Shown piece by piece: positions 1 to 8,140 of a stretch of 8,140 nucleotides of DNA. Both the position numbers and the translations under genes were made by a program. The stretch is taken from positions 1 through 8,140 of the forward strand of contig SMXE01000027.1 of the NCBI GenBank assembly GCA_004357015.1, in the 5' to 3' direction. The notes under the pieces are model-generated. The model saw nothing but the letters and a program-made list of their open reading frames with translations. It ran no database searches and had not been told where the DNA came from. The stretch is from Caldithrix sp. Its GTDB lineage: Bacteria > Zhuqueibacterota > Zhuqueibacteria > Oceanimicrobiales > Oceanimicrobiaceae. The stretch's first letter is position 1, and each line of letters opens with the position of its first letter.

Positions 1-47
1 GCCAGCTTTTCGCGTTTATTCCGGATTCCGCACAGATGCTCGATCAT
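1..47 (-). CDS. Start of a further gene, cut by the window edge (15 codons visible)
   Basis: An ATG at 47-45 overlaps the TGA stop (46-44) of the glycosidase-like gene in the classic ATGA arrangement of translationally coupled genes. From this ATG the frame stays open to the window edge, reading M-I-E-H-L-C-G-I-R-N-K-R-E-K-L. A purine-rich GGGGAG (complement of 53-58) lies 5 bases upstream and fits a ribosome binding site. The visible residues are too few to name a family. I infer the start of a downstream operon member from overlap plus ribosome binding site. The alternative is a chance ATG at the end of an operon, since 15 open codons are weak evidence alone. Confidence 0.5.
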   Translation of the reverse strand, partial: MIEHLCGIRNKREKL

Positions 48-1060
48 TCCCACTCCCCGCGCTGCAGCTCACCGTAAACATCCCCGATAATATCCCAGAC
101 CCGCTGCGGGCTGTCGCTGCGGTTGTAGGACATGTAGGCGTTGCCGTAGTAACTCCAGGCTGCAAAATTGCGCACGCCTTCTGAATAGGCGACCGCCACG
201 GCCTCTTGCAATTCCTCCTCGCGGCCCGCAGCAATTTTATAGGCTTGAATCCAGATCTGCGGTTCTTTTTGGAACTGCTGGCAAAGCTGAACCACATCGC
301 GCGAGAAGTCGCCGACAAAGGCACGCAGGTCCTCGTTGAAAAACATCCAGTATGGGTCCGTGCCGAAAATGTCCAGGTTGGAAATGGCTGCCACGCGCGA
401 CCAGTCGGACAGGCCGATGCTGGCATCCTTGATTGGCAGCAGGCAGACGGCGTTTTTCATACCTTTGGCGTGGGTGTAATCGCAAAGCTCGGACAGAAAC
501 TCCACGACGCAGTCTTCACGGAACCGGATGAGGCTCTCGCGGTCCGCGTCAAAGATATCTTTTGAATGGCTATCGTGAAATTTGCGTGTGCAGGCGTCGC
601 AGCGGCAGTACCAGACGTCGAAGCGCTGCTTCTCCTTCAGATCGATGAAGAAGTGCGGCTCATCCCAGAACAGAACATCCGCGCCGATCTCGGCGGCATC
701 GTCGATCCAGGCGCGCATAAAACCCCGGAACTTAGGGTGGTTAAAACAGATGGCGGGCGCAATGTCGCCGTCTGGTAAAATCTGACAGGCGTCGATGTTC
801 CTGAGCGCCAGGCTGCTGTAGGTTTCACCGCCAAACACGCGGCCGACACCCCAGGGATCGAGGTGGCACTCCAGTCCCGCGTCTTTGGAAAGCGAAACCA
901 GCTCCCTGATGGTGTCCTTGTAAAACTGCTGATCGTTTTCAGAAAAAGTGTGAACAATAAAGTTGCAGTTGTGCGTCAGGATCTCCTCGAGGTCGCTGAT
1001 GAAGTGGCGCGGGTTGCGATTGCCGAAGTAGCTGATGCCGGTTTTGATTGCGTTCTGCAT
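44..1060 (-). CDS. Hypothetical TIM-barrel, glycosidase-like protein
   Basis: 338 residues with no signal peptide or membrane segment, so probably cytoplasmic. The pattern resembles the catalytic-barrel proteins related to glycoside hydrolases. Alternating strands and helices carry motifs at strand ends: H-x-D-P-W near 66-70, W-D-E-P-H-F at 132-137, G-T-D-P-Y-W at 233-238 and A-W-S-Y-Y-G-N at 301-307. The acidic pair D133/E134 is the most likely catalytic feature. Directly after it comes a cysteine cluster C-R-C-D-A-C (152-157), of a kind often found in such barrels as C-x-C-x-x-C before K/R-F. Its substrate cannot be read from sequence. ATG 1060 is the only ordinary start after an in-frame TAG inside the preceding gene, but it has no clear Shine-Dalgarno sequence. 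It lies 37 bases after the nucleotidyltransferase gene and its stop overlaps the next start. A non-enzymatic or differently acting barrel is possible. The gene call is firm; the function is inference. Confidence 0.8.
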   Translation of the reverse strand: MQNAIKTGISYFGNRNPRHFISDLEEILTHNCNFIVHTFSENDQQFYKDTIRELVSLSKDAGLECHLDPWGVGRVFGGETYSSLALRNIDACQILPDGDIAPAICFNHPKFRGFMRAWIDDAAEIGADVLFWDEPHFFIDLKEKQRFDVWYCRCDACTRKFHDSHSKDIFDADRESLIRFREDCVVEFLSELCDYTHAKGMKNAVCLLPIKDASIGLSDWSRVAAISNLDIFGTDPYWMFFNEDLRAFVGDFSRDVVQLCQQFQKEPQIWIQAYKIAAGREEELQEAVAVAYSEGVRNFAAWSYYGNAYMSYNRSDSPQRVWDIIGDVYGELQRGEWE

Positions 1061-1097
1061 TTGAGATATCAGTTTTGTTTGTGTTCTAAGTCGCTGC

Positions 1098-1544
1098 TTA
1101 GTCTTGCCCTAAAGCCTCAAGATCAGCCAGATCCTTCTTTCTTCCGGTTGCCCGCTTATTGGCAATAAACTCGCTGCGGCCAATATACCTAACCGGAACC
1201 TCGCCGTACTTTCCTTCCTCTGAACGCGAGAAGGCTTCCTCGATAGACACTCCTGTTATGGAGGTCACAATATCGATCCGCACAGGTGGAACGCCAAGTT
1301 GAACAACTTTGTCTGGTTCATTAAAATCCTTGTTTGTCAAACCTACCGCACCAAAACCAAACTCCTCAAGAGCGGAAAGAACGCGTTGGGCATTTGACGC
1401 CTCTGGGCTGACAAGCATATCAATATCGCCCGTATAGCGCGGCGCGCCATAAAAAGCCAGCGCGTAGCCGCCAACGATAAGATATTCAACCTTGTGAGCG
1501 TTGAACAACTCGAGCAGTTCTTTGAAGTCTTTCTGTATTTCCAT
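1098..1544 (-). CDS. Nucleotidyltransferase-fold protein (minimal NTase, AbiEii/DUF6036-like)
   Basis: 148 residues, the size of a stand-alone minimal nucleotidyltransferase. The pol-beta-type core is visible: V-G-G-Y-A-L-A at 24-30 supplies the glycine motif, R-Y-T-G-D-I-D-M-L at 36-44 supplies the D-x-D metal pair (D40, D42), and R-I-D-I-V at 89-93 supplies a third acidic residue (D91). The tail N-K-x-A-T-G-R-x-K-D-L-A-D-L at 129-142 is the basic helix typical of this group. All catalytic positions are present, so it should be active, probably transferring a nucleotide to a protein, RNA or small molecule. The target is not visible. Its start overlaps the preceding 62-residue gene by 59 bases in another frame, and AGAAGG (complement of 1552-1557) sits 7 bases upstream, which fixes the start. 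Relatives of this family serve as toxins or antitoxins (AbiE, MNT/HEPN), but no HEPN partner is present. A toxin-antitoxin role is inference. Confidence 0.87.
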   Translation of the reverse strand: MEIQKDFKELLELFNAHKVEYLIVGGYALAFYGAPRYTGDIDMLVSPEASNAQRVLSALEEFGFGAVGLTNKDFNEPDKVVQLGVPPVRIDIVTSITGVSIEEAFSRSEEGKYGEVPVRYIGRSEFIANKRATGRKKDLADLEALGQD

Positions 1545-1674
1545 GAACTTGCCTTCTCAAGTAGTCAACCGCAGCAACCCTTTCTTCCGGGGGTCTGCTG
1601 AGCCAGTAAGTCAAATCATCCTTGATCGCAGAGGGATCATCAAGGTTTCGTTTGGTTACGATCTTCTTTATCAT
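1486..1674 (-). CDS. Small conserved protein paired with the nucleotidyltransferase
   Basis: 62 residues, mostly charged and predicted helical, with no membrane segment. The core R-P-P-E-E-R-V-A-A-V-D-Y-L-R-R-Q (27-42), followed by H-G-N-T-E-R-L-Q-R-T-A-R-V (44-56), matches my memory of a small protein family repeatedly found just upstream of this type of nucleotidyltransferase, sometimes labelled as a toxin-antitoxin component. The arginine-rich tail could contact nucleic acid or the acidic partner. I prefer ATG 1674 because GAAGGG (complement of 1685-1690) lies 10 bases upstream. An in-frame ATG at 1707 would add 11 residues but has only a distant AAGGA. The 3' end runs 59 bases into the nucleotidyltransferase gene, which implies coupled translation. 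The function is not known to me. Confidence 0.8.
   Translation of the reverse strand: MIKKIVTKRNLDDPSAIKDDLTYWLSRPPEERVAAVDYLRRQVHGNTERLQRTARVVQRSQG
1552..1557 (-). promoter_or_regulatory. Ribosome binding site of the nucleotidyltransferase gene
   Basis: AGAAGG on the minus strand, 7 bases before ATG 1544. It lies inside the coding region of the small upstream protein, which supports ATG 1544 as the real start and the long overlap as genuine. Confidence 0.7.
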
Positions 1675-1684
1675 ATTCAGAACA

Positions 1685-1690
1685 CCCTTC
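1685..1690 (-). promoter_or_regulatory. Ribosome binding site choosing start 1674 of the small protein
   Basis: GAAGGG on the minus strand, 10 bases before ATG 1674. It favours the 62-residue form over the 73-residue form that would start at 1707. Confidence 0.55.
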
Positions 1691-1755
1691 AGGTCTCTTG
1701 GGAACATGAGTGATCGAGTTTTCCTTCAAACACGAACTAAACTACGGGCCGTTCG

Positions 1756-2343
1756 TCAAATATTCAAGCTGAAAACTCTGCTCAGCCGGACAGCCAGGAA
1801 CGAGCCCGCAACGATCTTTATCAGGCTGCTCGGGATAAACACCACGCAGCCTATCCAAACGGCGCTCCCCCAAGATGTCTCTTTGCCAATAATGTAATTT
1901 AGATTGAAGTAAAGAACAAAAACGCCCACCGCGTAGATGACCGCAACGCCCACAACGTTCGAAAACAAAATGCGGGACAGGGACGGTGGTGCGCCTTTTG
2001 AAAAGCGGTCATTGCCCCAGACGAGGTAGCCGATCACAAAAGCTGCCAGCGGGTAGGCCAGCAAATAACCGAACGTCGGCTGAAAAATGTAGCCCGGGCC
2101 GCCGCCATTGGCAAAAACCGGCACACCCGCCAGACCCACGGTGAGGTAAATGAGCTGGCTGGCCGCGCCATAGCCGGGACCGAGCAGCGAGCCGGCGAGA
2201 ATGACGAAAAGCGTCTGCAGAGTCAGCGGCACATAAGGAATGGGAATGCGGATGAACGCGCCGGCAGCGGTGAGTGCGGCAAACAAGCTGGCAAGAACAG
2301 AAAGCCGGATACGGAGTTGTTGTCGGGAAACGGTTTGGTCCAT
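1756..2343 (-). CDS. bioY: BioY, biotin-specific S-component of an ECF transporter
   Basis: 195 residues, the usual length of BioY, which binds biotin in the cytoplasmic membrane and delivers it to the cell, normally with the EcfT (BioN) and EcfA (BioM) energising module. About six hydrophobic segments are visible, near 14-32, 38-56, 60-76, 88-108, 124-147 and 161-187. The family core is clear: P-L-T-L-Q-T-L at 39-45, G-S-L-L-G-P-x-x-G at 51-59, Y-L-x-x-G-L-A-G-V-P-V-F at 66-77, then G-x-x-P-x-x-G-Y-L-x-A-Y-P at 86-98. The first helix has A-x-x-x-A spacings (A18, A22, A26), the signature used by S-components to dock on EcfT. No ATPase or EcfT gene is in the window, so it either uses a shared module encoded elsewhere or works alone, as some BioY proteins are reported to do. 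The start has only a weak ribosome binding site. No BirA-type operator is recognisable upstream. Confidence 0.95.
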   Translation of the reverse strand: MDQTVSRQQLRIRLSVLASLFAALTAAGAFIRIPIPYVPLTLQTLFVILAGSLLGPGYGAASQLIYLTVGLAGVPVFANGGGPGYIFQPTFGYLLAYPLAAFVIGYLVWGNDRFSKGAPPSLSRILFSNVVGVAVIYAVGVFVLYFNLNYIIGKETSWGSAVWIGCVVFIPSSLIKIVAGSFLAVRLSRVFSLNI

Positions 2344-2495
2344 CTTAGTGTTTACTCGTCGCTGTTATTTGCATTTATTGCCGCGGGTCGGTGCAGATGG
2401 ACGCGGATATGAAGCTTTTATTGTGAAAACACCGCCACCGACCAAATCAAAAATCCGGCCTCATCCGGGTAAAATCCGCAGCTAAACGTGGTGGC
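2344..2495. other. 152-base intergenic region, likely operon boundary
   Basis: This is the longest non-coding stretch of the window, between the 422-residue gene and bioY. It is where transcription of the gyrase unit should end and that of bioY should begin. On the minus strand it shows a short CCGG hairpin followed by five T, and an exact 8-base inverted repeat (2386-2393 with 2436-2443) spaced by 42 bases. I see no convincing -35/-10 pair, no BirA box and no riboswitch core. Confidence 0.6.
2449..2470 (-). terminator. Possible weak intrinsic terminator after the gyrase-linked gene
   Basis: On the minus strand CCGG (2468-2465), a 6-base loop ATGAGG, CCGG (2458-2455), one A, then TTTTT (2453-2449). 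The position, 26 bases after the stop codon at 2496, is right for a terminator. The stem is only four G-C pairs, so termination may be weak or this may be chance. Confidence 0.3.
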
Positions 2496-3764
2496 TTAAG
2501 CGCAATCATCCTTTTCAAACCGGGCCGATACGAATTCCACCATCAGCGCAGCTGCCTGTGAAAATGGACTGACGTTACGGACGAGCAGTTCCTGTTCCAT
2601 AACTACCCGTGCCGCTTTCCAATCGCTCGTTTCCTCTAAACGTGCCACAAAAGCTTTGTACTCTTGCTCGTTGTCGTAAAAAACAGTCTGGACGATCACC
2701 TGTTCCTCAGAGGAATGATCGCGCGTTCCGGGAGGATGCTGACTTTCGGAGGGTTCCGCAAGCAGTTCTGTTGTAGCAGAGTGCGCGCTGCCATTGCCGG
2801 GGGGCGACTCGTTGGTCTCAATGAGAGGGGAAAGCTGTTCGGTTGCAGATGCCGCTCGCGGTTCCTCGTCGCCAAAATCGAACAGGGCGGTCTGGTTATC
2901 TGCGGCAATGCTTCTTCCCGGCTTCGCTTTTCGGGGTCTCCTCGGAGCAAAATATCTGCGTGGCTGCTTACGGGTGGCTGCTTCAAACCCTTCCAGCAGC
3001 AGGTGGCGTGCCAGGGAGTCTTCAATTTCTTCCGGGGTCCATCCCTCTTTATCTTGCAATTCCTGCTGCACTTGCAGTCGAGCCACATCTAATCCGCGCT
3101 CTCTCAGCAGGCCGGATACATCAAAAGAAGAGAGCTGCTTCTTCGGCATTCCGGCAATCTCCGACTCAAACTCAAGCAGTAACTTCACGTCGGTCATAAA
3201 AGCGGTGACGGGCGTTTGTTTGAACACCTCCTGCTCAGCCAGCCGAACCAGGGCGCTGAAGCTTTCTTCCTCGATGGCCTCCGTCTTGAGATCGTCGAGC
3301 GCAGCTATCATTTTTCTAACGACTGCGCGCTCGTCGCCAAAGCCATGAAGAAGGGTCTCGACTGTCTCACGGTTGACGGTAGCGTTGTTTCGGAAAAGGA
3401 CTTCCAGAAGCTTTTGCCGAGGGCGAACCAGTATGTGCAGTTGAAAAGTAACCGCCCACGTTACAATCTCATCGATCTCAGATTTCGTAAGGAGGGTTTC
3501 GCGGAGCAGGCACGCCTTCAATGTTTGGAGCTGGCGCTGTACGTCGGCGTTATTAAGATCAATCCGGCCGCTGTTTTCTACGCGGAGCGGACTGGCGTTC
3601 TCGAGCAGCTTTTGTGCACGGAGGATAGCATGGCCCCGGACGATCTCGGGGATATCCATATCCTGAAATTTGCTGAGCGGCACCCCTTCGTCACCGGCGC
3701 AAATTCGGGCCACCAGCACGCTGGTAAGGTGGCCGGCCTTGGCTGCCCAGTGCTCTGTTTTCAT
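2496..3764 (-). CDS. Unrecognised 422-residue protein linked to gyrA
   Basis: I do not recognise a family. No signal peptide and no membrane segment are visible, so it is probably cytoplasmic. Residues 1-265 look largely helical. A strongly basic patch follows at 265-284, rich in R, K and P. Residues 285-355 are a low-complexity S/E/P/T/G-rich linker, probably disordered. A final compact helical part covers about 356-420, starting V-F-Y-D-N-E-Q-E-Y-K. The two-part architecture with a basic hinge would suit nucleic-acid or protein binding, but this is inference. There are no enzyme motifs I can identify. It starts 27 bases after the gyrA stop with a moderate GGAAAAGAG upstream and no room for a normal promoter, so co-transcription with gyrBA is likely. 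Codon structure and the absence of an intergenic gap support a real gene. It may be a lineage-specific protein that only shares the operon. Confidence 0.82.
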   Translation of the reverse strand: MKTEHWAAKAGHLTSVLVARICAGDEGVPLSKFQDMDIPEIVRGHAILRAQKLLENASPLRVENSGRIDLNNADVQRQLQTLKACLLRETLLTKSEIDEIVTWAVTFQLHILVRPRQKLLEVLFRNNATVNRETVETLLHGFGDERAVVRKMIAALDDLKTEAIEEESFSALVRLAEQEVFKQTPVTAFMTDVKLLLEFESEIAGMPKKQLSSFDVSGLLRERGLDVARLQVQQELQDKEGWTPEEIEDSLARHLLLEGFEAATRKQPRRYFAPRRPRKAKPGRSIAADNQTALFDFGDEEPRAASATEQLSPLIETNESPPGNGSAHSATTELLAEPSESQHPPGTRDHSSEEQVIVQTVFYDNEQEYKAFVARLEETSDWKAARVVMEQELLVRNVSPFSQAAALMVEFVSARFEKDDCA

Positions 3765-3791
3765 TCTCTTTTCCAGCGGGTGAACTCAGCG

Positions 3792-6254
3792 TCAGCGTTC
3801 TTCGGGTTTGTCCGCATCGTTCGGAGACTCTTCTTTGATAACGCGGGCCACGTCCCCGACTCTGTCATCCATGTCCAGCCTGATGAGACGGAAACCCTGT
3901 GTGTTGCGACCCTGCGTCTTGAGTTTTCTAACGCTCTGGCGCATGACGATGCCTTTGGTGGTGATGATCATGATGTCGTCGTCATCCACGACCTCTTTCA
4001 GGGTCACCAGGTGGCCGGTCTTTTCCGTCACCTTCATCGTGAAGATACCCCTTCCGCCGCGGTGGCTGACGCGGTATTCCTTGATTTCCGTTCGTTTGCC
4101 AAGACCAAGCTCGGTCACCACCAGCACCGTGCCCTCGCGTTTGATCACCACCATGCCGACGACCATGTCACCGGGCTTGAGGTTTATGCCTTTGACGCCA
4201 GAGGCAGTGCGTCCCATCTCGCGCACTTCCTTTTCGTGGAAGCGGATGGACAGACCGTTACGGGTGCCCAACAAGATATCGTGGTTGCCGTTGGATAGGC
4301 GCGCATAGATGAGATCGTCGCCTTCCCGGATGGTTATGGCATTGATGCCGCCTTTGCGCGGGCGGCTGTATGCCGACAGACGCGTCTTCTTAACGATGCC
4401 CCGCCGCGTGGCCATCACCACATACTGGTCCTCGGAAAACTCCCGCACCGGCAGGATGGCCGCGATGCGCTCTTCATCAGAAATCTGCAGGATGTTAACG
4501 ATGGCGCGGCCTTTGGTGGCGCGGCCACCCTGCGGGATCTCATGCACCTTGAGCCAATAGCACCGGCCCTTGTTGGTGAAGAAGAGCATGTAGCTGTGGG
4601 TAGATGCAATGAAGAGATGTTCGATGAAATCTTCTTCTTTCGTCTGCGCCCCGGTCAGCCCTCTGCCGCCGCGTAACTGCTGCCGATAGGTGGTAACGGC
4701 AATGCGCTTAATGAAGCCGGTGTGGGAAATCGTGATCACCATGTCCTCCTCGGCGATCATGTCTTCGATGCTGAACTCCTGAGTTGTGGAGATGATTTCT
4801 GTCCGGCGTTCGTCAGCATACTTTTCTCGTATTTCGAGCAGTTCTTCCTTGATGATATGCATTCGCTTGTCTTTGCTGTCCAGAATGGAACGATGTTTTT
4901 CGATCTGCTTGATTATTTCGAGATACTCATCCTCGATCTTCTGTCTCTCGAGACCCGTCAAGCGCTGCAGCCGCATGTCCAGAATGGCTTGTGACTGCAC
5001 CTCCGAAAGTTTGAACTGCTTCATCAACGCACTTTTGGCGCTTTCGGGGTTTTTCGACTTTCGGATGAGGCTGACGATCGCGTCAATATTGTCGAGACAA
5101 ATCTTCAGGCCTTCCAGAATATGGGCGCGCTTCTCTGCCTTGTCGAGGTCAAACTGCGTACGGCGCACCACGACGTCATGCCGAAAGTTGATGAAATGCG
5201 CAAGCATCTCCTTCAGGTTCAGGACCCTGGGTGCACCCTCCACCAGCGCCAGCATAATCACACCAAAGGTGGACTGCATTTGCGTATGCTTATATAACTG
5301 GTTGAGAACGACCTCTGCCGGTGGCGCGCCAACCTTCAATTCCAGAACCATGCGCATGCCGTCACGGTCCGACTCATCGCGAATGTCTCTGATGCCCTCG
5401 ATCTTCTTGTCGCGCACCAGCTCCGCAATTTTTTCGATCAACCTGGCTTTGTTGACCTGGTAGGGCAACTCCGTGACAATAATGTTTTCCCGGTCATTCT
5501 GGAGCGTCTCGGTGTTGGCGCGTGCCCGAATAACGACCCGGCCGCGGCCGGTCCTATACGCCTCATCGATGCCCGTGTCGCCGTAAATGATGGCTGCGGT
5601 TGGGAAATCCGGCCCCTTAATATGATGCATCAAGGCCTCAATATTTATGTCGGGGCGCTCGATCAAAGCAATACATGCATCCACTACCTCGCCCAAATTG
5701 TGCGGAGGAATGTTGGTGGCCATACCCACCGCAATTCCGGTGGAGCCATTGACGAGCAGATTGGGCAGAACCGCAGGCATCACACTGGGCTCTTGCAGGG
5801 ATTCGTCAAAATTGGGAACGAAATCGACGGTGTTCTTGTCGAGATCGCGGAGAACCTCCATGGCGATGGTGGTCAGTTTGGCCTCTGTGTACCGCATGGC
5901 TGCCGGGGAGTCGCCATCAACTGAGCCAAAATTGCCCTGTCCTTTTACCAGTGGGTAGCGCAGGGAGAAATCCTGCACCATTCGAACCATAGAATCATAG
6001 ACAGCGGTATCGCCGTGCGGGTGGTACTTACCCAAAACTTCCCCAACAATTCTGGCGCTCTTCTTGTAGGAAGAACCCGGCCGCAAACCGAGTTCGTGCA
6101 TGCCGTACAAGACGCGCCTGTGTACTGGCTTTAGCCCATCGCGCACATCCGGCAAAGCGCGGGCGACGATGACCGACATCGAATAATCGATGTAGGACTC
6201 TTTCATCTGTTCTTCTATGAAAACAGGGATAACTCTCTCGCGTTGATTCTCCAT
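3792..6254 (-). CDS. gyrA: DNA gyrase subunit A
   Basis: 820 residues. It is the DNA breakage-reunion subunit of gyrase, which with GyrB introduces negative supercoils using ATP. Near the N-terminus [18 protein letters not shown] (23-40) opens the winged-helix domain. The catalytic tyrosine is Y122 in A-A-M-R-Y-T-E-A. The quinolone-determining region reads [10 protein letters not shown] at 78-87, with T83 and D87 in E. coli numbering. The coiled-coil/tower part runs to about 490. The C-terminal beta-pinwheel begins with Q-L-R-G-G-R-G at 526-532, a variant of the GyrA-box that is needed for DNA wrapping and separates GyrA from ParC. Repeated pinwheel blades follow (G-x-x-K-R/K-x at intervals). 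The length is a little short of E. coli GyrA (875), and the tail is short. AGAGG (complement of 6265-6269) lies 10 bases before the ATG, and the gene starts 21 bases after gyrB. Confidence 0.98.
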   Translation of the reverse strand: MENQRERVIPVFIEEQMKESYIDYSMSVIVARALPDVRDGLKPVHRRVLYGMHELGLRPGSSYKKSARIVGEVLGKYHPHGDTAVYDSMVRMVQDFSLRYPLVKGQGNFGSVDGDSPAAMRYTEAKLTTIAMEVLRDLDKNTVDFVPNFDESLQEPSVMPAVLPNLLVNGSTGIAVGMATNIPPHNLGEVVDACIALIERPDINIEALMHHIKGPDFPTAAIIYGDTGIDEAYRTGRGRVVIRARANTETLQNDRENIIVTELPYQVNKARLIEKIAELVRDKKIEGIRDIRDESDRDGMRMVLELKVGAPPAEVVLNQLYKHTQMQSTFGVIMLALVEGAPRVLNLKEMLAHFINFRHDVVVRRTQFDLDKAEKRAHILEGLKICLDNIDAIVSLIRKSKNPESAKSALMKQFKLSEVQSQAILDMRLQRLTGLERQKIEDEYLEIIKQIEKHRSILDSKDKRMHIIKEELLEIREKYADERRTEIISTTQEFSIEDMIAEEDMVITISHTGFIKRIAVTTYRQQLRGGRGLTGAQTKEEDFIEHLFIASTHSYMLFFTNKGRCYWLKVHEIPQGGRATKGRAIVNILQISDEERIAAILPVREFSEDQYVVMATRRGIVKKTRLSAYSRPRKGGINAITIREGDDLIYARLSNGNHDILLGTRNGLSIRFHEKEVREMGRTASGVKGINLKPGDMVVGMVVIKREGTVLVVTELGLGKRTEIKEYRVSHRGGRGIFTMKVTEKTGHLVTLKEVVDDDDIMIITTKGIVMRQSVRKLKTQGRNTQGFRLIRLDMDDRVGDVARVIKEESPNDADKPEER

Positions 6255-6264
6255 CCAGCAGGAA

Positions 6265-6269
6265 CCTCT
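6265..6269 (-). promoter_or_regulatory. Ribosome binding site of gyrA
   Basis: AGAGG on the minus strand, 10 bases before ATG 6254, inside the 21-base gyrB-gyrA gap. It confirms the gyrA start and that no separate promoter fits between the two genes. Confidence 0.6.
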
Positions 6270-6275
6270 ACTAAC

Positions 6276-8140
<1,865 letters not shown>

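Noticed and set aside
16..426. 136-residue minus-strand open frame
   Set aside because: It is another frame of the glycosidase-like gene, of low-complexity S/T/R-rich composition, and it does not match the ATGA-coupled start at 47.
1732..1756. Inverted repeat ACGAAC / GTTCGT at the end of bioY as a terminator
   Set aside because: It has a six-base stem with a 13-base loop and no following T run on the minus strand, so it is too weak to call.
1754..1759. TTGACG on the minus strand as a -35 box for the small-protein cassette
   Set aside because: The sequence 17 bases further on (TTCGTG) does not resemble a -10 box, and nothing better lies within 16-19 bases.
2344..2440. BirA-type biotin operator upstream of bioY
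   Set aside because: Half-site-like strings (GTTTTCACAA and AGTAAACAC on the minus strand) occur in the wrong order and spacing for the TTGTAAAC/GTTTACAA palindrome.
3216..4298. 360-residue open frame on the plus strand
   Set aside because: It lies antisense to the C-terminal part of gyrA and the start of the 422-residue gene, both of which are clear. Its composition is that of a reverse-strand shadow (many H, V, F and L in no recognisable pattern).
4786..5463. 225-residue plus-strand open frame
   Set aside because: It is fully antisense to gyrA and rich in serine and arginine, as expected for a shadow of a helical coding region.

Overview
The window is a bacterial chromosomal segment in which every supportable gene lies on the minus strand. 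The anchor is a DNA gyrase pair, gyrB followed by gyrA, at the high-coordinate end. Reading in the direction of transcription, the order is: gyrB (its first dozen or so codons lie beyond the window edge), gyrA, an unrecognised 422-residue protein, bioY (biotin transporter S-component), a 62-residue small protein overlapping a nucleotidyltransferase-fold gene, a TIM-barrel-like glycosidase-type protein, and the first 15 codons of one more gene that runs off the low-coordinate edge.

Region by region. Positions 8140-3792 hold gyrB and gyrA, separated by only 21 bases and certainly one transcription unit. GyrB is the short type without the large insertion of the E. coli enzyme. GyrA carries a GyrA-box, so this is gyrase and not topoisomerase IV. 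Positions 3764-2496 hold the 422-residue protein of unknown function, 27 bases after gyrA and so probably co-transcribed with it. Positions 2495-2344 (152 bases) are the longest non-coding stretch and the most likely operon boundary. It holds a weak terminator-like hairpin and an 8-base inverted repeat, but no promoter I can defend. Positions 2343-1756 hold bioY with no EcfA/EcfT partner in view. Positions 1674-1098 hold a small-protein/nucleotidyltransferase cassette with a 59-base out-of-frame overlap. Positions 1060-44 hold the glycosidase-like protein, whose stop codon overlaps the start of the next gene in an ATGA arrangement.

Organism. Intermediate GC by eye, purine-rich ribosome binding sites in front of several genes, a short-type GyrB and adjacent gyrBA point to a Bacterium outside Gammaproteobacteria. 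The mixture of genes is compatible with an uncultivated lineage such as those around Calditrichota/KSB1 or other FCB-group phyla, but that is an impression and not shown by the sequence. No tRNA, rRNA, CRISPR array, insertion sequence or phage gene is visible.

How the genes work together. GyrB and GyrA form the A2B2 gyrase. The remaining genes are a loose same-strand series of accessory functions (vitamin uptake, a possible toxin-antitoxin-like cassette, possible carbohydrate metabolism). I do not see a complete new system. The most open questions are the gyrase-linked 422-residue protein and the small-protein/nucleotidyltransferase pair.
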